Below, one piece after another: positions 8,013 to 15,069 of a stretch of DNA of 50,633 nt. The notes beneath the pieces are model-generated. The model made no database searches, was not told the DNA's origin, and saw nothing but the letters and a program-made list of their open reading frames with translations. Every line of letters starts with the position of its first letter. Within the stretch, counting starts at the first letter, position 1. Both the position numbers and the translations under genes were made by a program. Source of the stretch: Ruminococcus champanellensis 18P13 = JCM 17042 (lineage in GTDB: Bacteria; Bacillota; Clostridia; Oscillospirales; Ruminococcaceae); the NCBI RefSeq assembly GCF_000210095.1, contig NC_021039.1, positions 1,902,025-1,952,657 of the forward strand, read 5' to 3'.

Positions 8013-9599
8013 TTACAGTCCGAATTCCTTGTTGACATCAGCATTGGTTTTTGATGCTGTCTGAATGATGTCTTCCATTGCTTCTTCTTTGGATAACCCT
8101 TTCCGGCGCATTTTGCTTTCCAGAAGTTCATCAAATGGAATGACTGGGCGGGTTTCCTCCAACATTTTAGCAGTTTCCTCATCCGACATGGCTGCACGTG
8201 CTTGGTGTTTGTATTGATTTCTCAATGTATAAGCCTGCCGTGCTTGTTCTTCACGTGATTTGGAACGATCAATCTGATTTGGAATGTCCCCGACATTTGC
8301 GTAGTACCATTCCCGGATGTGCTGATTGTCCGTTTCCACGATGGGTTTTCCGATGTACTTGGATAGCTTCTCCTTATTCACTATTATACCACCCTTACCG
8401 GATTTGTCAACCCGTTTTCGGGCGGTAACAGCCTTTTGGGCAATGCTACGGCCGAAGCCGTACACCTGGGTACGGGATGTATCCGGCAGCAGTCCGGTGC
8501 CGTTCTGGAAGTCAGCCAGCTTGTCCCGTGCATCCCGCAAGGCTTTGGACTGTTTTGCAAAATCCTCATCCAGCTGGGCACGCAGCTTTGGGTCCGTGGT
8601 TTCCTGCCTGGCGGCATCTGTGGCAGACAGCCGCAGCTTGCAGTCCCGCACCCGGCGTTCCAGCCGCCGCTGCTCCTGGGTGGCATCGTAGTAGGGGATC
8701 TCCTGCCCGTTGTAGTTGACCGTCATGGTTTCCAGCTGGGTCAGTTTTTCCGGGGTGTAGTTTCTCTGGGAGATGCCCGGAAAGAATGGATACCAGTCAT
8801 GCCGGCAGTTGTAGCCGCCGAACCCGTCCCCGGATCCGTAGCCGATATCGTCCTTGGACAGATACCCCCGTTTCCCGGACAGGCTGACCAGCTGCCCCTG
8901 CCATCTGGCGTGGGATGGTCTTGCTCCGGCATGGGCGGACAGCTCCATCAGATCACAGCCGCAGGATGCGGCATTGTATTCCCCGATGGTGCGGCAGGTT
9001 TTTGCCACCCCCGTCAGCACCGCCCGGCGCACCGCCACCTCAATGCGATCCGTCCTGCCGGATGGATACAGCACCCGGGTGCCGTCAGATGCAGCGGACT
9101 GGATGGCAGCCCGGATAGCCTGCTGGTAGGACATTGCCCCAGACTGTACCTGCAGCATGGCCAGGTCACAGGCGGATATGTAGGCTTGCTGTGCCGTGTT
9201 GGCGGTGGTCAGGGTCAGATTGTGCATGGTGCCCAGGGTGTTTTCGTAGCCAGCCTGCAGCATCTGCAGCATGGCCGGGGATGCACGCAGATCGGTGGTC
9301 TGCAGCCCGGCAGCGGTGTACAGCCTGTTGTCCGTTTCCACCGTCTCCACGCCTGCATTCTCAAACAGCGTCCGCACCATGCTGTCCGTGGCGTTCGCCC
9401 GCTGGGCAATCTCCCGGATGATGTCCTCATACAGCAGCCCCATTTGCTGTGCCTGCCTAAGCTGGTGCTTGGCGGTTTCGGTGACGTATCCGGTTTTGAC
9501 AATGCGCCGGGCGATGTCCGATACAACCGCATTGTCGTATGCATCCAGCAGCTCCGTCAGGGAGTCCGTGCAGTGCAGCAGGTAGTCCGGCGTCAGCAT
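8013..9599 (-). CDS. MuF-type phage minor head protein with C-terminal toxin-like domain
   Basis: A 528-residue protein. Residues 1 to about 300 form the MuF/SPP1 gp7 head morphogenesis domain, with CGCDLMELSAHAGARPSHAR and GGYNCRHDWYPFFPG as typical signatures. A charged helical stretch follows (RLERRVRDCKLRLSATDAAR). From about residue 400 the sequence changes character and becomes AT-richer. It contains IREWYYANVGDIPNQIDRSK, RNQYKHQARAAMSDEETAKM and a C-terminus TNADVNKEFGL. Such variable C-terminal domains on MuF proteins are phage polymorphic toxins, though I cannot assign this domain to a toxin class. The start overlaps the portal stop (TGATG). A promoter lies inside the coding region at the domain junction. 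Confidence 0.82.
   Translation of the reverse strand: MLTPDYLLHCTDSLTELLDAYDNAVVSDIARRIVKTGYVTETAKHQLRQAQQMGLLYEDIIREIAQRANATDSMVRTLFENAGVETVETDNRLYTAAGLQTTDLRASPAMLQMLQAGYENTLGTMHNLTLTTANTAQQAYISACDLAMLQVQSGAMSYQQAIRAAIQSAASDGTRVLYPSGRTDRIEVAVRRAVLTGVAKTCRTIGEYNAASCGCDLMELSAHAGARPSHARWQGQLVSLSGKRGYLSKDDIGYGSGDGFGGYNCRHDWYPFFPGISQRNYTPEKLTQLETMTVNYNGQEIPYYDATQEQRRLERRVRDCKLRLSATDAARQETTDPKLRAQLDEDFAKQSKALRDARDKLADFQNGTGLLPDTSRTQVYGFGRSIAQKAVTARKRVDKSGKGGIIVNKEKLSKYIGKPIVETDNQHIREWYYANVGDIPNQIDRSKSREEQARQAYTLRNQYKHQARAAMSDEETAKMLEETRPVIPFDELLESKMRRKGLSKEEAMEDIIQTASKTNADVNKEFGL
8383..8410 (-). promoter_or_regulatory. Near-consensus promoter inside the MuF coding sequence
   Basis: On the minus strand TTGACA (8410-8405), a 16-base spacer and TATAAT (8388-8383), the latter extended as TGGTATAAT, form a nearly perfect sigma-A promoter. 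It sits at the junction between the MuF core and its toxin-like C-terminus and points towards the putative immunity gene. No ATG with a ribosome site follows closely, so its main product should be the immunity gene. Confidence 0.7.
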
Positions 9600-10948
9600 C
9601 AGATATCACCGCCTGCAAACAGGGTGGATGCAGCTGCCTTGTATTCCGCTGCCTTGGATTCGTCGCAGTCGAAATACCATGCTATGAATTTTGTATCCGA
9701 CAGCAGCCCGGCAGTGTGCATCTGCATCCGGCGTGCAAACTCCTTGTCCGGGTCCTCCATAACCCCATCGCCGAATTCATAGCATTCATGGTATCTGCCT
9801 TGGGGTGTCAGCTGATACACAGCGCAGCAGTCATTGATGGCACTGGTCAGCTGCCGCAGTCCGGCACGGATGTTTCCCTGAATATCAGAAATAGCACTGT
9901 AGCAGCGCTGCCTGGATGCCCGCACCTCCTCGGCAGTCTTTTCCACATTTTGCGGATCAGACAGCATCCCATATGCCAGGTTGCAGTTGAATTCGATCCG
10001 CTTGAAAATGCCGTCCAACCCGTGGAACAGGGATGTGTCCCGGATCTGGGGGCTGAAAATCTGCAGCCCCAGCTGGGCGTCCGACGGATCTGCGTTGTAC
10101 CGCCGGTACAGGCGATTTGCAGTATCCGGCAGGATCAGCCCGGAAGGGGTGGGCTTCAGGAAATCTGCCGGCGCATCAATGGCGGTCTGGGTCGCTTCAA
10201 ATTCCCACTTGATTTTTTCCCAGTGTTGATCCGCATCCCGGATCAGGTCAACCGCCTCGGCATACACGGACATGCCCATGGGGCTGTCCGGATCCACCGT
10301 GTTGATCGCCGGGATGGACATGTAGGCAAACAGGGGACCGCCCAGATCCACGTAGCTGCGTTCCGGCTCCAGATCTGCCCACAGCCCTGTCTGCCGCAGG
10401 GAGCATGGATCTCCCAGCATGTCCACGCTGGGGGATTGGAATACCAGGTTGCGGATCCTGCCGGTGCCGTCCGGGTGAAATTCGTGAATCTCCAGCTTGT
10501 GGTAGAATCGGTCTCCGTTCCGGTAGGTGTCCAGAAATACGGCAGAAATCAGTCTGCCGTCATCATCGTAGGAAATGGGGTAGATCTTGTCAGCCGTAAT
10601 GTAGTTGACCCGGATCTGGTGCCCGTCATACACCGGTCGCAGCACCACACCGCCGGTGGCACACATCAAGCGCACCCATTTCTTTGCGTCCGTCATGGTC
10701 TGCTGTAAGACCCGGTCGATGTATGCCCCGCGTTGGGATCCGCTGACGGAAATGGATGCGCCGAACAGGGTCAGCCGTGCAAATTCGTCCACGATCTTCA
10801 CCGGCAATCGCAGCCCACGGACACGGTTGCTGACCCAGGACTGCTCGTTGCACAGCATGCTTCGCCACAGCCGGATCCTGTCCCGCATCTCGCCGCTCAT
10901 AGCGATCCGGATGCCGGTGGCCTTTTCGATTTCCGATTTGTTAATCAT
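9599..10948 (-). CDS. Phage portal protein (SPP1 gp6-like)
   Basis: A 449-residue protein from the ATG at 10948, eight bases after AGGAGG; an in-frame GTG and ATG just upstream lie too close to that site. It contains RVRGLRLPVKIVDEFARLTL, then MCATGGVVLRPVYDGHQIRV and ITADKIYPISYDDDGRLISA, typical of SPP1-like portals. The C-terminal half has NVEKTAEEVRASRQRCYSAI, matching the conserved EVxxxxxRxY region of that family. The portal forms the dodecameric DNA channel at the capsid vertex. It overlaps terminase by 8 bases and MuF by one base. Phage Mu itself uses a different portal family, so this gene is mosaic. Confidence 0.88.
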   Translation of the reverse strand: MINKSEIEKATGIRIAMSGEMRDRIRLWRSMLCNEQSWVSNRVRGLRLPVKIVDEFARLTLFGASISVSGSQRGAYIDRVLQQTMTDAKKWVRLMCATGGVVLRPVYDGHQIRVNYITADKIYPISYDDDGRLISAVFLDTYRNGDRFYHKLEIHEFHPDGTGRIRNLVFQSPSVDMLGDPCSLRQTGLWADLEPERSYVDLGGPLFAYMSIPAINTVDPDSPMGMSVYAEAVDLIRDADQHWEKIKWEFEATQTAIDAPADFLKPTPSGLILPDTANRLYRRYNADPSDAQLGLQIFSPQIRDTSLFHGLDGIFKRIEFNCNLAYGMLSDPQNVEKTAEEVRASRQRCYSAISDIQGNIRAGLRQLTSAINDCCAVYQLTPQGRYHECYEFGDGVMEDPDKEFARRMQMHTAGLLSDTKFIAWYFDCDESKAAEYKAAASTLFAGGDI

Positions 10949-12185
10949 GCACATCACCTCCTATGTCCGCCAGGATCGTGCGCCGCAGCACCGTGTTCAC
11001 CAGGTACCGCAGCTCGTCCATACAGTGGTCGTTTTCCTTGATTACCTTGTCCGTAGCCTTGTCGTCCCACCGATACAGGGCGAATTCCCGTAGAATGCCC
11101 CGGCAGCTTTCATGGATCAGAATCCTGCCGTTCTGGATCAGGGTCGCCGTCCGGCTGATGCCCGGCAACACCTCGTTGTGGGCTTTCCGCACGGTAAACC
11201 TGCCGTGCCGGCGGATGCATTCAATGAAGCTGGCAGCGGAAGGGTCTACGATCACATGCTGGATCGGTCGGTCGCCTGCCAGCTGCTCCAGGGCGGCGTA
11301 GTGCTCCTCATCCGTCCGCATGGTACGTTCCTCTTTGCTGTTATAATAGTACTCTGCTACCCGGATGGCGTTCCGTGGGCTGACCGCCCATAACCCGGCT
11401 GAAAACGGGTTGATGGTGCCGTAGTCGATGGCAATGTACCACTCCACGTTCTGGGACAGACGGATATCTCCGTGCAGCACATATCTGTCCGACCAGTTGG
11501 GATAGACCAACCCCTCCGCCATGCACCACAGTCCCTTGATGTACCGGTCATAGAATACGCCGGTGTACAGGCGCTCATAGCGTTCCCGGATCTTCTTGTC
11601 CAGGGCGTAGTTGTCCTGCATGGTAAAATGCAGATGCAAGGCGTTCTTTTCCGTTTTTTTGCAGATCCATTCTTTGTAGAACCAATGCTCGGCGCTGTCT
11701 GGATTGCAGTTGAACCACAGCCGGGATCCGCTGACGGAGCATCTGGCTGCTGCCTGTTCCACAAATGACCGGGGCATCAAGGCAACCTCATCCAGAAAGG
11801 CTCCTGCCAGGGTAATGCCCTGGATCAGGGCAGCAGAGGATTCGTCCTTTCCGCCGAACAGATAATACCGGTTGGTATGGCTGCCGTCCGTTATTTCCAG
11901 ATAGTTGCGGCTGACGTACTGGCGGATCTCGAAGATCCCTTCCACCCAGGTTTGCAGCGGCGTGATCACGTTGCGTTTCAGGCTGTCGATGGTTTTGCCA
12001 CACAATGCAAAGGTCTGATGGTCAAACCGGGACAGGGACCAGATCAGGAAGCCTACGGACATGGACATGGTCTTTCCACTTCGGACAGAGCCATCACAGA
12101 TGATCGCATTGTAGGATGTCGTCTTGGGATCCGCCCACCACAGCATGGCTTTTCGCTGCTTGGGGGACATGGTTTTATACCTCAT
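10941..12185 (-). CDS. Terminase large subunit
   Basis: A 414-residue terminase from the ATG at 12185 (MRYKTMSPKQRKAMLWW), chosen because GGAGG lies six bases upstream; the longer frame runs back into the small subunit gene. Residues 25-40 hold the Walker A motif (CDGSVRSGKTMSMSVGF) and residues near 120 the Walker B motif (GAFLDEVALMP). The nuclease half shows EWYIAIDYGTINPFSAGLW and VIVDPSAASF with acidic residues suited to metal binding. The enzyme packages DNA into proheads and cuts concatemers or integrated copies. PBSX-type large terminases are the closest pattern I recognise. Confidence 0.92.
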   Translation of the reverse strand: MRYKTMSPKQRKAMLWWADPKTTSYNAIICDGSVRSGKTMSMSVGFLIWSLSRFDHQTFALCGKTIDSLKRNVITPLQTWVEGIFEIRQYVSRNYLEITDGSHTNRYYLFGGKDESSAALIQGITLAGAFLDEVALMPRSFVEQAAARCSVSGSRLWFNCNPDSAEHWFYKEWICKKTEKNALHLHFTMQDNYALDKKIRERYERLYTGVFYDRYIKGLWCMAEGLVYPNWSDRYVLHGDIRLSQNVEWYIAIDYGTINPFSAGLWAVSPRNAIRVAEYYYNSKEERTMRTDEEHYAALEQLAGDRPIQHVIVDPSAASFIECIRRHGRFTVRKAHNEVLPGISRTATLIQNGRILIHESCRGILREFALYRWDDKATDKVIKENDHCMDELRYLVNTVLRRTILADIGGDVHD

Positions 12186-12630
12186 CTTCTGCCTCCAGTC
12201 CCTCTCGGATGATCTCCAGCAGATTATTTTCCGGCTTCGGCGCCACGTCCGATTCCAGCAGCTGCAGAATTGCCTGCAGGTTGGGTGCAACCTGCCGCAC
12301 CCGGCGGCGCTTGTGCCGTTTGCCGGCGGAATCCACGCCAGTCTCTGTCTCCACATATTCGCCGCCCAGGGCTGCCGTGATCAAGGCACGCTTGGTTTCT
12401 GCGGCTACCAATTCCGGATGTGCCTGCAGATAGGCTGCAAACTCCAGTCTTCGCTCGGAAAACTCTTTCAGCATACGTTCCCGTTTCGCTTTGCTTTTTG
12501 TGTTTAAATAGGCATCAAACAGGGATTTCAGGCTGTTTGCATCCTGTTTTTCCTCCTGTTTTCTGGCAGCGTCGTAGGCTGCCAGATTGTCCTGCAGGGA
12601 TCGGATCCCTGCGTCCTTCAATGCTCCCAT
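12175..12630 (-). CDS. Terminase small subunit-like protein
   Basis: I placed the start at the ATG at 12630 (MGALKDAGIRSLQDNLAAY), nine bases after AAAGGAG; the ATG at 12639 abuts that site. The 151-residue product is helical and charged. Its C-terminal part has KRHKRRRVRQVAPNLQAILQ, a common ending of PBSX-type small terminases. It overlaps the large subunit start by 11 bases. The small subunit recognises phage DNA and recruits the large subunit. The assignment rests on pattern plus position. The upstream gp27/DUF3486-like protein is a competing candidate for the same task. Confidence 0.6.
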   Translation of the reverse strand: MGALKDAGIRSLQDNLAAYDAARKQEEKQDANSLKSLFDAYLNTKSKAKRERMLKEFSERRLEFAAYLQAHPELVAAETKRALITAALGGEYVETETGVDSAGKRHKRRRVRQVAPNLQAILQLLESDVAPKPENNLLEIIREGLEAEDEV

Positions 12631-12653
12631 GCAGGGCATCTCCTTTCACGCGT

Positions 12654-12687
12654 AAAAACACGCCCTACAATGCGCTGTAAGGCGTGT
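12654..12687 (-). terminator. Intrinsic terminator between the NusG paralog and terminase genes
   Basis: On the minus strand a 12-pair stem with one mismatch (ACACGCC-TACA / TGTA-GGCGTGT, loop of six) is followed by TTTTTACG. It lies roughly 25 bases before the small terminase start. Without anti-termination it should block the packaging, head and tail genes. Confidence 0.7.
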
Positions 12688-12717
12688 CTGTTTCTGAGGG
12701 TATCATTTCATGGGCGG

Positions 12718-12800
12718 AATCGTTTAAACGATTTTAAACAGCGTAAATTCGATTTTAAACAGGCATGCTCCGCCATTCCTGATTCCAGGTTGAAATCAGG
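12718..12800 (-). promoter_or_regulatory. Palindrome, direct repeats and hairpin in the nusG-terS leader
   Basis: A perfect 16-base palindrome (AATCGTTTAAACGATT, 12718-12733) overlaps two direct copies of CGATTTTAAACAG (12729-12741 and 12750-12762, 21 bases apart). A further hairpin, CCTGATT / AATCAGG with a 9-base loop (12778-12800), spans the stop codon of the NusG-like gene. The cluster lies between the anti-terminator-like gene and the terminator before the small terminase gene. A protein or RNA recognition role is inferred. Confidence 0.5.
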
Positions 12801-13356
12801 TGACTGGCATCATGCAATCCTGTGCGACACCGGGGGACGTATCAACCCCGGGGTCTGCCATCAGGTCGGTTTGTTGGACGTATCGCACCGCCAATGTAAT
12901 GCGGTGCAGTTTGCCTGCAATGCTGATCCGGATCGTTGCCCGCCGCTGCCGTGAATTGTGTTCCACCCGCCCGGCGTAGCTGCTGATCAGCCCGGACACA
13001 TACTGCATGCTGCCGTCCGGCCGGATCCGGACCTCGGAGGGGGCGATGGGCTTTCCGCCGTTGTGCAGCCATCGGATGTATTCTGCTTCGTGTTCCGGCA
13101 GCGGCTCCGGGGCGCCGTGCCCCAGGAACCGAATGACCCCCACACAGGGCATGATCCGATGATAGTCCACGTCTGTCAGTTCTAGGTCATCCAGAAACAC
13201 ATACCCCGGGAATACCGGGTATTCCGCCTCCCACCAGGTGCCGCCCCTGCGGTGCAGTGCGATCCGCCTTGGGGCATAGGATCGGTAGCCCAGCCGCTCC
13301 AGGTCACGAACCGCATTGTCATCCTGGCCGGGTTTGGTCTGCAGCACGTACATCAT
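12796..13356 (-). CDS. NusG paralog, LoaP-like transcription anti-termination protein
   Basis: A 186-residue protein with a NusG N-terminal domain (MYVLQTKPGQDDNAVRDLER, then GGTWWEAEYPVFPGYVFLDD and CVGVIRFLGHGAPEPLPEHE). A C-terminal KOW-like domain follows (VSGLISSYAGRVEHNSRQRR). The linker KPIAPSEVRIRPDG and overall layout resemble LoaP, the specialised NusG paralog that lets RNA polymerase read through terminators of long operons after recognising a leader RNA hairpin. It has an AAGGAG site. It overlaps the upstream gene by 4 bases and precedes a leader with hairpins and a terminator, followed by all structural genes. A late-gene anti-terminator role is inferred. Confidence 0.85.
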   Translation of the reverse strand: MMYVLQTKPGQDDNAVRDLERLGYRSYAPRRIALHRRGGTWWEAEYPVFPGYVFLDDLELTDVDYHRIMPCVGVIRFLGHGAPEPLPEHEAEYIRWLHNGGKPIAPSEVRIRPDGSMQYVSGLISSYAGRVEHNSRQRRATIRISIAGKLHRITLAVRYVQQTDLMADPGVDTSPGVAQDCMMPVT

Positions 13357-13895
13357 GGCGATTTCTCCTTCTTTTCGTCCAGGAATGCCCGTAGCTGCTT
13401 GTACAGCTCCGGACGCTCCGTTGCCATGGCGTCAAACAATGCTCCAGCAAACTGGTCAGCCCCGTTCTCCAGCAGTTCCTTGCTGCGCACATCCACCTGC
13501 TTCTTGTATGCCACTGCCCGGGTCAGGGCTACAGCAGATTTGATCAATTCATCGAAATTCTTGGCCTGCCGCTGCTCCTCTGGCATGCCGTTGATGGCGT
13601 CCAGCAGCTGGTGACTGATCAGGCGCAGGATACCGTCCGTAGGATCCAGGTTGGGGTACTTGGCGGTTTCCTCCATGATACCACGGAAATTTTCCTGTGC
13701 CATCCGCAGCGCCTCGGTGGTCTCCGCAAACCTTGCCGCATACCGACAAACTGCCGATTGGGACACCTGGGTGCCGTTGGATGCCAGGTAATCCACGATA
13801 TCCTTGTATGTGAAATTCGCCCGGAGCATTTCTTTGACGGTTTCCTGAATCTGCGGCTCTAACTGGTCAATGATGGCGTGTCGGCGATTGGCCAT
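13353..13895 (-). CDS. Mu gp27-like protein (DUF3486)
   Basis: A 180-residue protein starting MANRRHAIIDQLEPQIQETV, with a predicted helix-turn-helix (FTYKDIVDYLASNGTQVSQS). Long helices follow (AALTRAVAYKKQVDVRSKE-like). The pattern matches DUF3486, represented by Mu gp27, which lies before the terminase large subunit in Mu-like phages and may serve as their small terminase. It follows the gp26-like gene and is coupled by overlap to the NusG-like gene. In Mu itself no NusG-like gene is found here. Confidence 0.78.
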   Translation of the reverse strand: MANRRHAIIDQLEPQIQETVKEMLRANFTYKDIVDYLASNGTQVSQSAVCRYAARFAETTEALRMAQENFRGIMEETAKYPNLDPTDGILRLISHQLLDAINGMPEEQRQAKNFDELIKSAVALTRAVAYKKQVDVRSKELLENGADQFAGALFDAMATERPELYKQLRAFLDEKKEKSP

Positions 13896-13898
13896 GGC

Positions 13899-14228
13899 CT
13901 ACACCTCCACGCATGCGTCCTGCTTGCAGCCTGCCAGCAGCCGGATGCCGTCAGCGGTCAGTTTGGCTTCGATCTCCTCCCACCTGGTGTCCGACAGGGC
14001 AGCAGGCTGCTGGGACACCACATGCCGCAGCTTGATGTAGCCGCATTCCGCCAGGTAGTTGACGCTGTCCACGATCTCTCCATGCTCCATATCCGGCAGG
14101 GCGTATTCGATCTCACGCAGCTTTTTGTAGTCATATCGCAGGATATTGATGGTACGCAGCACCCTGCCGTTGTTAGCCACGAAATTGCCGGCTGCGATCC
14201 GCCGGCGGATCTGTTCTTTTTCGTCCAT
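13899..14228 (-). CDS. Small winged-helix-like phage protein at the Mu gp26 position
   Basis: A 109-residue protein containing AAGNFVANNGRVLRTINILR, VDSVNYLAECGYIKLRHVVS and LTADGIRLLAGC, the arrangement of a winged helix with a final KLTxxGxxLL strand. Mu-like phages carry a similar small winged-helix protein (gp26, VpaChn25_0724-like) between gp25 and gp27, and this gene occupies the same place. It has a strong GGGGAGG site. The family name is tentative, and its role in Mu-like phages is not known to me. Confidence 0.55.
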   Translation of the reverse strand: MDEKEQIRRRIAAGNFVANNGRVLRTINILRYDYKKLREIEYALPDMEHGEIVDSVNYLAECGYIKLRHVVSQQPAALSDTRWEEIEAKLTADGIRLLAGCKQDACVEV

Positions 14229-14229
14229 C

Positions 14230-14463
14230 TTACTTACCTCCCCGGATCTCCAGCAGGATGTCCATGATCCGATCCAGCTTCCGGCGGGTATCCGCCTGCT
14301 CCCGGAAAAAATCCTCCTTGGTGATGTAGTCCTCCTTGACCTTGGCGATATCCTCCCGGCATTTGTCCAGCTCCGTGATGGTGCGCCGCAGGAAGAATGT
14401 CAGCGCCCCCACTGCCAGGCTGATGATGCCCTCCACCACAGCCACGATTACGTTGATGTCCAT
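14230..14463 (-). CDS. Membrane-anchored coiled-coil phage protein at the Mu gp25 position (DUF2730-like)
   Basis: A 77-residue protein with one N-terminal membrane segment (VVEGIISLAVGALTFFL) followed by a charged coiled coil (ITELDKCREDIAKVKEDY, FFREQADTRRKLDRIMDILL). Mu gp25 (DUF2730) has this design and this gene position. The ATG follows GGAGGATAGATC, which abuts a terminator hairpin at 14480-14520, making this the first gene of the late operon. A holin-like protein is an alternative reading. Confidence 0.55.
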   Translation of the reverse strand: MDINVIVAVVEGIISLAVGALTFFLRRTITELDKCREDIAKVKEDYITKEDFFREQADTRRKLDRIMDILLEIRGGK

Positions 14464-14479
14464 GATCTATCCTCCAAAC

Positions 14480-14520
14480 AAAAATGGTATAGCTCGATCT
14501 CTCTGATCAAACTATACCAT
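14480..14520 (-). terminator. Terminator-like inverted repeat at the head of the late operon
   Basis: ATGGTATAG and CTATACCAT (14484-14492 and 14512-14520) form a 9-bp stem with a partly self-complementary loop (GATC...GATC). On the minus strand it is followed by TTTTTGTTT and then GGAGG of the first late gene. It could be an intrinsic terminator or, as DNA, a Mor-type activator or operator dyad. An extended -10 (TGGTATAGT) overlaps its upstream arm. Confidence 0.6.
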
Positions 14521-14566
14521 ATAATAAATGCGCCGTAAAAAAGGCTATAACAGTCTGAAAATAATA

Positions 14567-14875
14567 CTACAACAGGGGCATCTGCCCTTCTGTTGGCTCG
14601 TTGTCGATGCGTTTCTTTTCCGTGGAGGTCAGCACCCGGATCGTGCTTTCGGACAGATTGTATTTGATTGCCAGCTCCCGGACATTTTGCCCGGTGTATT
14701 CTGCTCGGATTCGCTGATTTCGTTTTTTCAGCAGGACAGTTTCTGCTTTGGAAATATAGACAAACTGTCCTGCATAGACCTGCACCAGCTTTCTATACGC
14801 GGTGATCCCCACCGTTTCCGCCAGCTCCCGCTGCTCACCCTCCAGATCCGTCATTTCAATGTCATTGTGATCCAT
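14567..14875 (-). CDS. Mor-type transcription activator (Mu Mor/C family)
   Basis: A 102-residue protein with LAETVGITAYRKLVQVYAGQ and YISKAETVLLKKRNQRIRAE, then a helix-turn-helix (VRELAIKYNLSESTIRVL). This is the Mor transcription activator pattern. In Mu, Mor activates the middle promoter and the related C protein activates late promoters. Here the gene lies just upstream of the gap before the late operon, where the only -10-like sequences lack a good -35, as expected for an activator-dependent promoter. GGGAGG precedes the ATG. Confidence 0.85.
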   Translation of the reverse strand: MDHNDIEMTDLEGEQRELAETVGITAYRKLVQVYAGQFVYISKAETVLLKKRNQRIRAEYTGQNVRELAIKYNLSESTIRVLTSTEKKRIDNEPTEGQMPLL

Positions 14876-14900
14876 GCGCTGCCTCCCATCTACACACCGA

Positions 14901-15065
14901 TTAGCTCTTTTCCTGTGTCAGCTCCGCCAGCCGTTCCGCAGCCTGCCGGATGACGGCACAGCCATGAATTCCGCAACTATGCTCATGTCCGCAGTCCAAG
15001 CACGCCAGACTGCCGGTTTCCACCATTAACCGGCGCATGGCACGGATCAGCTCCTGATCTGTCAT
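14901..15065 (-). CDS. Small Cys/His-rich protein, possible zinc ribbon
   Basis: A 54-residue ORF with a good AAAGGAG site overlapping the GemA stop. It encodes MTDQELIRAMRRLMVETGSL and then a compact cluster CLDCGHEHSCGIHGC followed by a helix. Three or four Cys and three His within 15 residues suggest a metal-binding knuckle. Tight packing between GemA and Mor argues for a real gene. I recognise no family. Confidence 0.6.
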   Translation of the reverse strand: MTDQELIRAMRRLMVETGSLACLDCGHEHSCGIHGCAVIRQAAERLAELTQEKS

Positions 15066-15069
15066 ATGC

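Noticed and set aside
12658-12687. Hairpin containing CACGCCCTACA, resembling part of the CRISPR repeat
   Set aside because: Only the stem half and loop start match. It lacks the GTTGAAAT end and spacing and is followed by a T run, so it is read as a terminator.
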